Assembly: GCA_028622995.1 (NCBI GenBank) | Contig: JAJQJQ010000008.1 | Span: 124,001 to 188,000, forward strand | DNA: 64,000 nt | Origin: Panagrolaimus kolymaensis | Lineage: Eukaryota > Nematoda > Chromadorea > Rhabditida > Panagrolaimidae | Direction of reading: 5' to 3' | In this document: piece by piece, positions 11,063 to 22,633 of the stretch | How positions within the stretch are numbered: the first letter of the stretch is position 1 | How the letters are laid out: each line of letters begins with the position of its first letter | The notes under the pieces: model-generated | Databases searched by the model: none | What the model was told of the DNA's origin: nothing | Seen by the model: only the letters and a program-made list of their open reading frames with translations | Made by a program: the position numbers and the translations under genes

Positions 11063-12659
11063 GAAGCTAACTTTTTAAGGTTATTCTTCGCAATATTTAT
11101 TTTTATTTTTTGAATAATTGAAGTCAAGCTTCAAACGTTCCATTCATTGTGGAGGCGTTAAAAATAGCAAAGCTATTACAAAATTTTTGTTTTGAAGCTA
11201 ACTTTTAAGGTTATTCTTCGCAATATTTTTAATTTTATTTTATTATATCTCGAATTTCTAGCTTCAAACGTTCCATTCTTGGTGGAGGCGTTAAAAATAG
11301 CAATGCTATTACAAAATTTTTGTTTTGAAGCTAACTTTTTAAGGTTATTCTTCGCAATATTTTTAATTTTATTTTATTATATCTCGAATTTCTAGCTTCA
11401 AACGTTCCATTCTTGGTGGAGGCGTTAAAAATAGCAATGCTATTACAAAATTTTTGTTTTGAAGCTAACTTTTTAAGGTTATTCTTCGCAATATTTTTAA
11501 TTTTATTTTATTATATCTCGAATTTCTAGCTTCAAACGTTCCATTCTTGGTGGAGGCGTTAAAAATAGCAATGCTATTACAAAATTTTTGTTTTGAAGCT
11601 AACTTTTTAAGGTTATTCTTCGCAATATTTTTAATTTTATTTTATTATATCTCGAATTTCTAGCTTCAAACGTTCCATTCTTGGTGGAGGCGTTAAAAAT
11701 AGCAATGCTATTACAAAATTTTTGTTTTGAAGCTAACTTTTTAAGGTTATTCTTCGCAATATTTTTAATTTTATTTTATTATATCTCGAATTTCTAGCTT
11801 CAAACGTTCCATTCTTGGTGGAGGCGTTAAAAATAGCAATGCTATTACAAAATTTTTGTTTTGAAGCTAACTTTTTAAGGTTATTCTTCGCAATATTTTT
11901 AATTTTATTTTATTATATCTCGAATTTCTAGCTTCAAACGTTCCATTCTTGGTGGAGGCGTTAAAAATAGCAATGCTATTACAAAATTTTTGTTTTGAAG
12001 CTAACTTTTTAAGGTTATTCTTCGCAATATTTATTTTTATTTTTTGAATAATTGAAGTCAAGCTTCAAACGTTCCATTCATTGTGGAGGCGTTAAAAATA
12101 GCAAAGCTATTACAAAATTTTTGTTTTGAAGCTAACTTTTAAGGTTATTCTTCGCAATATTTTTAATTTTATTTTATTATATCTCGAATTTCTAGCTTCA
12201 AACGTTCCATTCTTGGTGGAGGCGTTAAAAATAGCAATGCTATTACAAAATTTTTGTTTTGAAGCTAACTTTTTAAGGTTATTCTTCGCAATATTTTTAA
12301 TTTTATTTTATTATATCTCGAATTTCTAGCTTCAAACGTTCCATTCTTGGTGGAGGCGTTAAAAATAGCAATGCTATTACAAAATTTTTGTTTTGAAGCT
12401 AACTTTTTAAGGTTATTCTTCGCAATATTTTTAATTTTATTTTATTGAATCTCGAAATTCTAGCTTCAAACGTTCCATTCTTGGTGGGGGCGTTAAAAAT
12501 AGCAATGCTATTACAAAATTTTTGTTTTGAAGCTAACTTTTTAAGGTTATTCTTCGCAATATTTATTTTTATTTTTTGAATAATTGAAGTCAAGCTTCAA
12601 ACGTTCCATTCATTGTGGAGGCGTTAAAAATAGCAAAGCTATTACAAAATTTTTGTTTT

Positions 12660-13328
12660 GAAGCTAACTTTTAAGGTTATTCTTCGCAATATTTTTAATT
12701 TTATTTTATTATATCTCGAATTTCTAGCTTCAAACGTTCCATTCTTGGTGGAGGCGTTAAAAATAGCAATGCTATTACAAAATTTTTGTTTTGAAGCTAA
12801 CTTTTTAAGGTTATTCTTCGCAATATTTTTAATTTTATTTTATTATATCTCGAATTTCTAGCTTCAAACGTTCCATTCTTGGTGGAGGCGTTAAAAATAG
12901 CAATGCTATTACAAAATTTTTGTTTTGAAGCTAACTTTTTAAGGTTATTCTTCGCAATATTTTTAATTTTATTTTATTATATCTCGAATTTCTAGCTTCA
13001 AACGTTCCATTCTTGGTGGAGGCGTTAAAAATAGCAATGCTATTACAAAATTTTTGTTTTGAAGCTAACTTTTTAAGGTTATTCTTCGCAATATTTTTAA
13101 TTTTATTTTATTATATCTCGAATTTCTAGCTTCAAACGTTCCATTCTTGGTGGAGGCGTTAAAAATAGCAATGCTATTACAAAATTTTTGTTTTGAAGCT
13201 AACTTTTTAAGGTTATTCTTCGCAATATTTTTAATTTTATTTTATTATATCTCGAATTTCTAGCTTCAAACGTTCCATTCTTGGTGGAGGCGTTAAAAAT
13301 AGCAATGCTATTACAAAATTTTTGTTTT
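12660..13328 (+). repeat. a'/a run closing block 1
   Basis: One a' (12660) is followed by four uniform a monomers (12793, 12927, 13061, 13195). No c or bg copies occur. This run forms the edge between the 532-bp HOR block and the 4.1-kb super-unit that starts at 13,329. Confidence 0.9.
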
Positions 13329-13459
13329 GAAGCTAACTTTTTAAGGTTATTCTTCTCAATATTTATTTTTATTTATTGAATAATTGAAGTCAAGCTTCAA
13401 ACGTTCCATTCTTGGTGGAGGCGTTAAAAATAGCAATGCTATTACAAAATTTTTGTTTT

Positions 13460-14531
13460 GAAGCTAACTTTTTAAGGTTATTCTTCGCAATATTTTTAAT
13501 TTTATTTTATTATATCTCGAATTTCTAGCTTCAAACGTTCCATTCTTGGTGGAGGCGTTAAAAATAGCAATGCTATTACAAAATTTTTGTTTTGAAGCTA
13601 ACTTTTTAAGGTTATTCTTCGCAATATTTTTAATTTTATTTTATTATATCTCGAATTTCTAGCTTCAAACGTTCCATTCTTGGTGGAGGCGTTAAAAATA
13701 GCAATGCTATTACAAAATTTTTGTTTTGAAGCTAACTTTTTAAGGTTATTCTTCGCAATATTTTTAATTTTATTTTATTATATCTCGAATTTCTAGCTTC
13801 AAACGTTCCATTCTTGGTGGAGGCGTTAAAAATAGCAATGCTATTACAAAATTTTTGTTTTGAAGCTAACTTTTTAAGGTTATTCTTCGCAATATTTTTA
13901 ATTTTATTTTATTATATCTCGAATTTCTAGCTTCAAACGTTCCATTCTTGGTGGAGGCGTTAAAAATAGCAATGCTATTACAAAATTTTTGTTTTGAAGC
14001 TAACTTTTTAAGGTTATTCTTCGCAATATTTTTAATTTTATTTTATTATATCTCGAATTTCTAGCTTCAAACGTTCCATTCTTGGTGGAGGCGTTAAAAA
14101 TAGCAATGCTATTACAAAATTTTTGTTTTGAAGCTAACTTTTTAAGGTGATTCTTCGCAATATTTTTAATTTTATTTTATTATATCTCGAATTTCTAGCT
14201 TCAAACGTTCCATTCTTGGTGGAGGCGTTAAAAATAGCAATGCTATTACAAAATTTTTGTTTTGAAGCTAACTTTTTAAGGTTATTCTTCGCAATATTTT
14301 TAATTTTATTTTATTATATCTCGAATTTCTAGCTTCAAACGTTCCATTCTTGGTGGAGGCGTTAAAAATAGCAATGCTATTACAAAATTTTTGTTTTGAA
14401 GCTAACTTTTTAAGGTTATTCTTCGCAATATTTTTAATTTTATTTTATTATATCTCGAATTTCTAGCTTCAAACGTTCCATTCTTGGTGGAGGCGTTAAA
14501 AATAGCAATGCTATTACAAAATTTTTGTTTT
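13460..14531 (+). repeat. Uniform run of eight a monomers
   Basis: Starts are at 13460, 13594, 13728, 13862, 13996, 14130, 14264 and 14398, exactly 134 bp apart. The copies are identical on inspection except for one T-to-G change in the 14130 copy (AAGGTGATTC). A run of the same number, followed by the same d cassette, lies at 17579-18650. Confidence 0.92.
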
Positions 14532-14665
14532 GAAGCTAACTTTTTAAGGTTATTCTTCGCAATATTTTTAATTTTATTTTATTGAATCTCGAAATTCTGG
14601 CTTCAAACATTCCATAAGTGATGCAGGTTTTATTTATAGAAAAAGTATTACAAAATTTTTGTTTT
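14532..14665 (+). repeat. Reference monomer, type d (134 bp), divergent 3' third
   Basis: The first 65 bases are those of a b monomer. After that, CTGGCTTCAAACATTCC is followed by ATAAGTGATGCAGG and TTTATAGAAAAAGTATTAC instead of the usual GGTGGAGGCG and AATAGCAATGC segments. About 40 bases are replaced while the length stays 134 bp and the last 20 bases are normal. Copies in 14.5-20.8 kb have CAAACATTCC; those in 42.6-47.6 kb have CAAACTTTCC. Confidence 0.93.
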
Positions 14666-15726
14666 GAAGCTAACTTTTTAAGGATATTCTTCGCAATATT
14701 TATTTTTATTTATTGAATAATTGAAGTCAAGCTTCAAACGTTCCATTCTTGATGGAGGTGTTAAAAATAGCAAAGCTATTACAAAATTTTTGTTTTGAAG
14801 CTAACTTTTAAGGTTATTCTTCGCAATATTTTTAATTTTATTTTATTATATCTCGAATTTCTAGCTTCAAACGTTCCATTCTTGGTGGAGGCGTTAAAAA
14901 TAGCAATGCTATTACAAAATTTTTGTTTTGAAGCTAACTTTTTAAGGTTATTCTTCGCAATATTTTTAATTTTATTTTATTGAATCTCGAAATTCTGGCT
15001 TCAAACATTCCATAAGTGATGCAGGTTTTATTTATAGAAAAAGTATTACAAAATTTTTGTTTTGAAGCTAACTTTTAAGGTTATTCTTCGCAATATTTTT
15101 AATTTTATTTTATTATATCTCGAATTTCTAGCTTCAAACGTTCCATTCTTGGTGGAGGCGTTAAAAATAACAATGCTATTACAAAATTTTTGTCTTGAAG
15201 CTAACTTTTAAGGTTATTCTTCGCAATATTTTTAATTTTATTTTATTGAATCTCGAAATTCTGGCTTCAAACATTCCATAAGTGATGCAGGTTTTATTTA
15301 TAGAAAAAGTATTACAAAATTTTTGTTTTGAAGCTAACTTTTAAGGTTATTCTTCGCAATATTTTTAATTTTATTTTATTATATCTCGAATTTCTAGCTT
15401 CAAACGTTCCATTCTTGGTGGAGGCGTTAAAAATAGCAATGCTATTACAAAATTTTTGTTTTGAAGCTAACTTTTTAAGGTTATTCTTCGCAATATTTAT
15501 TTTTATTTATTGAATAATTGAAGTCAAGCTTCAAACGTTCCATTCTTGATGGAGGTGTTAAAAATAGCAAAGCTATTACAAAATTTTTGTTTTGAAGCTA
15601 ACTTTTAAGGTTATTCTTCGCAATATTTTTAATTTTATTTTATTATATCTCGAATTTCTAGCTTCAAACGTTCCATTCTTGGTGGAGGCGTTAAAAATAG
15701 CAATGCTATTACAAAATTTTTGTTTT
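14532..15726 (+). repeat. d cassette, copy 1
   Basis: The order is d (14532), c2 with TTGATGGAGGTG and GGATATTC (14666), a' (14797), d (14930), a' with AATAACAATGC (15064), d with 4 Ts (15197), a' (15330), c2 with TTGATGGAGGTG (15463) and a' (15594). The combination of three d copies with the rare AATAACAATGC and GGATATTC markers identifies the later copies at 18,651 and 19,983. Confidence 0.9.
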
Positions 15727-17447
15727 GAAGCTATCTTTTTAAGGTTATTCTTCTCAATATTTATTTTTATTTATTGAATAATTGAAGTCAAGCTTCAAAC
15801 GTTCCATTCTTGGTGGAGGCGTTAAAAATAGCAATGCTATTACAAAATTTTTGTTTTGAAGCTATCTTTTTAAGGTTATTCTTCTCAATATTTATTTTTA
15901 TTTATTGAATAATTGAAGTCAAGCTTCAAACGTTCCATTCTTGGTGGAGGCGTTAAAAATAGCAATGCTATTACAAAATTTTTATTTTGAAGCTAACTTT
16001 TTAAGGTTATTCTTCGCGATATTTTTAATTTTATTTTATTGAATCTCGAAATTCTAGCTTCAAACGTTCCATTCTTGGTGGAGGCGTTAAAAATAGCAAT
16101 GCTATTACAAAATTTTTGTTTTGAAGCTATCTTTTTAAGGTTATTCTTCGCAATATTTATTTTTATTTATTGAATAATTGAAGTCAAGCTTCAAACGTTC
16201 CATTCTTGGTGGAGGCGTTAAAAATAGCAATGCTATTACAAAATTTTTGTTTTGAAGCTATCTTTTTAAGGTTATTCTTCGCAATATTTATTTTTATTTA
16301 TTGAATAATTGAAGTCAAGCTTCAAACGTTCCATTCTTGGTGGAGGCGTTAAAAATAGCAATGCTATTACAAAATTTTTGTTTTGAAGCTAACTTTTTAA
16401 GGTTATTCTTCGCAATATTTTTAATTTTATTTTATTGAATCTCGAAATTCTAGCTTCAAACGTTCCATTCTTGGTGGAGGCGTTAAAAATAGCAATGCTA
16501 TTACAAAATTTTTGTTTTGAAGCTAACTTTTTAAGGTTATTCTTCGCAATATTTTTAATTTTATTTTATTGAATCTCGAAATTCTAGCTTCAAACGTTCC
16601 ATTCTTGGTGGAGGCGTTAAAAATAGCAATGCTATTACAAAATTTTTGTTTTGAAGCTAACTTTTTAAGGTTATTCTTCGCAATATTTTTAATTTTATTT
16701 TATTGAATCTCGAAATTCTAGCTTCAAACGTTCCATTCTTGGTGGAGGCGTTAAAAATAGCAATGCTATTACAAAATTTTTGTTTTGAAGCTAACTTTTT
16801 AAGGTTATTCTTCGCAATATTTTTAATTTTATTTTATTGAATCTCGAAATTCTAGCTTCAAACGTTCCATTCTTGGTGGAGGCGTTAAAAATAGCAATGC
16901 TATTACAAAATTTTTGTTTTGAAGCTATCTTTTTAAGGTTATTCTTCTCAATATTTATTTTTATTTATTGAATAATAGAAGTCAAGCTTCAAACGTTCCA
17001 TTCTTGGTGGAGGCGTTAAAAATAGCAATGCTATTACAAAATTTTTGTTTTGAAGCTATCTTTTTAAGGTTATTCTTCTCAATATTTATTTTTATTTATT
17101 GAATAATTGAAGTCAAGCTTCAAACGTTCCATTCTTGGTGGAGGCGTTAAAAATAGCAATGCTATTACAAAATTTTTGTTTTGAAGCTAACTTTTTAAGG
17201 TTATTCTTCGCGATATTTTTAATTAAATTTTATTGAATCTCGAAATTCTAGCTTCAAACGTTCCATTCTTGGTGGAGGCGTTAAAAATAGCAATGCTATT
17301 ACAAAATTTTTGTTTTGAAGCTATCTTTTTAAGGTTATTCTTCGCAATATTTATTTTTATTTATTGAATAATTGAAGTCAAGCTTCAAACGTTCCATTCT
17401 TGGTGGAGGCGTTAAAAATAGCAATGCTATTACAAAATTTTTGTTTT
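15727..17447 (+). repeat. b/c2 mosaic of super-unit copy 1
   Basis: The order is c2, c2, b, c2, c2, b, b, b, b, c2, c2, b, c2. The c2 copies mostly begin GCTATC instead of GCTAAC and some have CTTCTC for CTTCGC. Unique markers are AATAATAGAAG at 16,971, CTTCGCGATAT in the b copies at 15,989 and 17,183, and AATTAAATTT at 17,221. The last two recur downstream at 5,451-bp offset. Confidence 0.88.
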
Positions 17448-18650
17448 GAAGCTATCTTTTTAAGGTTATTCTTCTCAATATTTATTTTTATTTATTGAAT
17501 AATTGAAGTCAAGCTTCAAACGTTCCATTCTTGGTGGAGGCGTTAAAAATAGCAATGCTATTACAAAATTTTTGTTTTGAAGCTAACTTTTTAAGGTTAT
17601 TCTTCGCAATATTTTTAATTTTATTTTATTATATCTCGAATTTCTAGCTTCAAACGTTCCATTCTTGGTGGAGGCGTTAAAAATAGCAATGCTATTACAA
17701 AATTTTTGTTTTGAAGCTAACTTTTTAAGGTTATTCTTCGCAATATTTTTAATTTTATTTTATTATATCTCGAATTTCTAGCTTCAAACGTTCCATTCTT
17801 GGTGGAGGCGTTAAAAATAGCAATGCTATTACAAAATTTTTGTTTTGAAGCTAACTTTTTAAGGTTATTCTTCGCAATATTTTTAATTTTATTTTATTAT
17901 ATCTCGAATTTCTAGCTTCAAACGTTCCATTCTTGGTGGAGGCGTTAAAAATAGCAATGCTATTACAAAATTTTTGTTTTGAAGCTAACTTTTTAAGGTT
18001 ATTCTTCGCAATATTTTTAATTTTATTTTATTATATCTCGAATTTCTAGCTTCAAACGTTCCATTCTTGGTGGAGGCGTTAAAAATAGCAATGCTATTAC
18101 AAAATTTTTGTTTTGAAGCTAACTTTTTAAGGTTATTCTTCGCAATATTTTTAATTTTATTTTATTATATCTCGAATTTCTAGCTTCAAACGTTCCATTC
18201 TTGGTGGAGGCGTTAAAAATAGCAATGCTATTACAAAATTTTTGTTTTGAAGCTAACTTTTTAAGGTTATTCTTCGCAATATTTTTAATTTTATTTTATT
18301 ATATCTCGAATTTCTAGCTTCAAACGTTCCATTCTTGGTGGAGGCGTTAAAAATAGCAATGCTATTACAAAATTTTTGTTTTGAAGCTAACTTTTTAAGG
18401 TTATTCTTCGCAATATTTTTAATTTTATTTTATTATATCTCGAATTTCTAGCTTCAAACGTTCCATTCTTGGTGGAGGCGTTAAAAATAGCAATGCTATT
18501 ACAAAATTTTTGTTTTGAAGCTAACTTTTTAAGGTTATTCTTCGCAATATTTTTAATTTTATTTTATTATATCTCGAATTTCTAGCTTCAAACGTTCCAT
18601 TCTTGGTGGAGGCGTTAAAAATAGCAATGCTATTACAAAATTTTTGTTTT

Positions 18651-19982
18651 GAAGCTAACTTTTTAAGGTTATTCTTCGCAATATTTTTAATTTTATTTTA
18701 TTGAATCTCGAAATTCTGGCTTCAAACATTCCATAAGTGATGCAGGTTTTATTTATAGAAAAAGTATTACAAAATTTTTGTTTTGAAGCTAACTTTTTAA
18801 GGATATTCTTCGCAATATTTATTTTTATTTATTGAATAATTGAAGTCAAGCTTCAAACGTTCCATTCTTGATGGAGGTGTTAAAAATAGCAAAGCTATTA
18901 CAAAATTTTTGTTTTGAAGCTAACTTTTAAGGTTATTCTTCGCAATATTTTTAATTTTATTTTATTATATCTCGAATTTCTAGCTTCAAACGTTCCATTC
19001 TTGGTGGAGGCGTTAAAAATAGCAATGCTATTACAAAATTTTTGTTTTGAAGCTAACTTTTTAAGGTTATTCTTCGCAATATTTTTAATTTTATTTTATT
19101 GAATCTCGAAATTCTGGCTTCAAACATTCCATAAGTGATGCAGGTTTTATTTATAGAAAAAGTATTACAAAATTTTTGTTTTGAAGCTAACTTTTAAGGT
19201 TATTCTTCGCAATATTTTTAATTTTATTTTATTATATCTCGAATTTCTAGCTTCAAACGTTCCATTCTTGGTGGAGGCGTTAAAAATAACAATGCTATTA
19301 CAAAATTTTTGTTTTGAAGCTAACTTTTAAGGTTATTCTTCGCAATATTTTTAATTTTATTTTATTGAATCTCGAAATTCTGGCTTCAAACATTCCATAA
19401 GTGATGCAGGTTTTATTTATAGAAAAAGTATTACAAAATTTTTGTTTTGAAGCTAACTTTTAAGGTTATTCTTCGCAATATTTTTAATTTTATTTTATTA
19501 TATCTCGAATTTCTAGCTTCAAACGTTCCATTCTTGGTGGAGGCGTTAAAAATAGCAATGCTATTACAAAATTTTTGTTTTGAAGCTAACTTTTAAGGTT
19601 ATTCTTCGCAATATTTTTAATTTTATTTTATTATATCTCGAATTTCTAGCTTCAAACGTTCCATTCTTGGTGGAGGCGTTAAAAATAGCAATGCTATTAC
19701 AAAATTTTTGTTTTGAAGCTAACTTTTTAAGGTTATTCTTCGCAATATTTTTAATTTTATTTTATTATATCTCGAATTTCTAGCTTCAAACGTTCCATTC
19801 TTGGTGGAGGCGTTAAAAATAGCAATGCTATTACAAAATTTTTGTTTTGAAGCTAACTTTTTAAGGTTATTCTTCGCAATATTTTTAATTTTATTTTATT
19901 ATATCTCGAATTTCTAGCTTCAAACGTTCCATTCTTGGTGGAGGCGTTAAAAATAGCAATGCTATTACAAAATTTTTGTTTT
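18651..19982 (+). repeat. 1,332-bp internal duplication carrying d cassette copy 2
   Basis: The order is d, c2, a', d, a' (AATAACAATGC), d with 4 Ts, a', a', a, a. Ten monomers sum to 1,332 bp, exactly the distance to the next d cassette at 19,983. The first seven match cassette copy 1. The eighth is a' instead of c2, and the block ends in two plain a monomers that restart the pattern. Confidence 0.9.
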
Positions 19983-21177
19983 GAAGCTAACTTTTTAAGG
20001 TTATTCTTCGCAATATTTTTAATTTTATTTTATTGAATCTCGAAATTCTGGCTTCAAACATTCCATAAGTGATGCAGGTTTTATTTATAGAAAAAGTATT
20101 ACAAAATTTTTGTTTTGAAGCTAACTTTTTAAGGATATTCTTCGCAATATTTATTTTTATTTATTGAATAATTGAAGTCAAGCTTCAAACGTTCCATTCT
20201 TGATGGAGGTGTTAAAAATAGCAAAGCTATTACAAAATTTTTGTTTTGAAGCTAACTTTTAAGGTTATTCTTCGCAATATTTTTAATTTTATTTTATTAT
20301 ATCTCGAATTTCTAGCTTCAAACGTTCCATTCTTGGTGGAGGCGTTAAAAATAGCAATGCTATTACAAAATTTTTGTTTTGAAGCTAACTTTTTAAGGTT
20401 ATTCTTCGCAATATTTTTAATTTTATTTTATTGAATCTCGAAATTCTGGCTTCAAACATTCCATAAGTGATGCAGGTTTTATTTATAGAAAAAGTATTAC
20501 AAAATTTTTGTTTTGAAGCTAACTTTTAAGGTTATTCTTCGCAATATTTTTAATTTTATTTTATTATATCTCGAATTTCTAGCTTCAAACGTTCCATTCT
20601 TGGTGGAGGCGTTAAAAATAACAATGCTATTACAAAATTTTTGTTTTGAAGCTAACTTTTAAGGTTATTCTTCGCAATATTTTTAATTTTATTTTATTGA
20701 ATCTCGAAATTCTGGCTTCAAACATTCCATAAGTGATGCAGGTTTTATTTATAGAAAAAGTATTACAAAATTTTTGTTTTGAAGCTAACTTTTAAGGTTA
20801 TTCTTCGCAATATTTTTAATTTTATTTTATTATATCTCGAATTTCTAGCTTCAAACGTTCCATTCTTGGTGGAGGCGTTAAAAATAGCAATGCTATTACA
20901 AAATTTTTGTTTTGAAGCTAACTTTTTAAGGTTATTCTTCGCAATATTTATTTTTATTTATTGAATAATTGAAGTCAAGCTTCAAACGTTCCATTCTTGA
21001 TGGAGGTGTTAAAAATAGCAAAGCTATTACAAAATTTTTGTTTTGAAGCTAACTTTTAAGGTTATTCTTCGCAATATTTTTAATTTTATTTTATTATATC
21101 TCGAATTTCTAGCTTCAAACGTTCCATTCTTGGTGGAGGCGTTAAAAATAGCAATGCTATTACAAAATTTTTGTTTT
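19983..21177 (+). repeat. d cassette, copy 3
   Basis: This has the same nine-monomer order as the cassette at 14,532, including GGATATTC near 20,133, AATAACAATGC near 20,617 and the TTGATGGAGGTG c2 copies. It lies 5,451 bp downstream of copy 1. At 20,648 it reads TTTTGAAG where copy 1 has TCTTGAAG. Confidence 0.9.
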
Positions 21178-22633
21178 GAAGCTATCTTTTTAAGGTTATT
21201 CTTCTCAATATTTATTTTTATTTATTGAATAATTGAAGTCAAGCTTCAAACGTTCCATTCTTGGTGGAGGCGTTAAAAATAGCAATGCTATTACAAAATT
21301 TTTGTTTTGAAGCTATCTTTTTAAGGTTATTCTTCTCAATATTTATTTTTATTTATTGAATAATTGAAGTCAAGCTTCAAACGTTCCATTCTTGGTGGAG
21401 GCGTTAAAAATAGCAATGCTATTACAAAATTTTTGTTTTGAAGCTAACTTTTTAAGGTTATTCTTCGCGATATTTTTAATTTTATTTTATTGAATCTCGA
21501 AATTCTAGCTTCAAACGTTCCATTCTTGGTGGAGGCGTTAAAAATAGCAATGCTATTACAAAATTTTTGTTTTGAAGCTATCTTTTTAAGGTTATTCTTC
21601 GCAATATTTATTTTTATTTATTGAATAATTGAAGTCAAGCTTCAAACGTTCCATTCTTGGTGGAGGCGTTAAAAATAGCAATGCTATTACAAAATTTTTG
21701 TTTTGAAGCTATCTTTTTAAGGTTATTCTTCGCAATATTTATTTTTATTTATTGAATAATTGAAGTCAAGCTTCAAACGTTCCATTCTTGGTGGAGGCGT
21801 TAAAAATAGCAATGCTATTACAAAATTTTTGTTTTGAAGCTAACTTTTTAAGGTTATTCTTCGCAATATTTTTAATTTTATTTTATTGAATCTCGAAATT
21901 CTAGCTTCAAACGTTCCATTCTTGGTGGAGGCGTTAAAAATAGCAATGCTATTACAAAATTTTTGTTTTGAAGCTAACTTTTTAAGGTTATTCTTCGCAA
22001 TATTTTTAATTTTATTTTATTGAATCTCGAAATTCTAGCTTCAAACGTTCCATTCTTGGTGGAGGCGTTAAAAATAGCAATGCTATTACAAAATTTTTGT
22101 TTTGAAGCTAACTTTTTAAGGTTATTCTTCGCAATATTTTTAATTTTATTTTATTGAATCTCGAAATTCTAGCTTCAAACGTTCCATTCTTGGTGGAGGC
22201 GTTAAAAATAGCAATGCTATTACAAAATTTTTGTTTTGAAGCTAACTTTTTAAGGTTATTCTTCGCAATATTTTTAATTTTATTTTATTGAATCTCGAAA
22301 TTCTAGCTTCAAACGTTCCATTCTTGGTGGAGGCGTTAAAAATAGCAATGCTATTACAAAATTTTTGTTTTGAAGCTATCTTTTTAAGGTTATTCTTCTC
22401 AATATTTATTTTTATTTATTGAATAATAGAAGTCAAGCTTCAAACGTTCCATTCTTGGTGGAGGCGTTAAAAATAGCAATGCTATTACAAAATTTTTGTT
22501 TTGAAGCTATCTTTTTAAGGTTATTCTTCTCAATATTTATTTTTATTTATTGAATAATTGAAGTCAAGCTTCAAACGTTCCATTCTTGGTGGAGGCGTTA
22601 AAAATAGCAATGCTATTACAAAATTTTTGTTTT

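Larger units (their letters stand above)
14..12659 (+). repeat. Block 1: 532-bp four-monomer HOR array (c-a'-a-a/bg)
   Basis: Type c monomers start at 14, 546, 1078, 1610, 2142, 2541, 2806, 3339, 3871, 4403, 5069, 5602, 6804, 7604, 7869, 8402, 8934, 9466, 9999, 10531, 11063, 11997 and 12529. Of the 22 intervals, 15 are 532 or 533 bp, equal to four monomers. The others hold 2, 3, 5, 6, 7 or 9 monomers. The 533-bp units lack the one-base T deletion after c. The fourth position holds either an a or a bg monomer. Isolated changes include ATGTTTG at about 2663 and GCTTCCAACG at about 4073. Confidence 0.95.
13329..17447 (+). repeat. Super-unit copy 1 (4,119 bp)
   Basis: The order is c2 with CTTCTC (13329), eight a monomers (13460-14531), a d cassette (14532-15726) and a b/c2 mosaic (15727-17447). 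The same order and spacing recur from 17,448, with markers offset by 4,119 bp before and 5,451 bp after an insertion in the second copy. Copy-specific changes include GGTGATTC at about 14,147, TGTCTTGAAG at 15,191 and TTTATTTTGA at about 15,981, all absent from copy 2. Confidence 0.9.
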
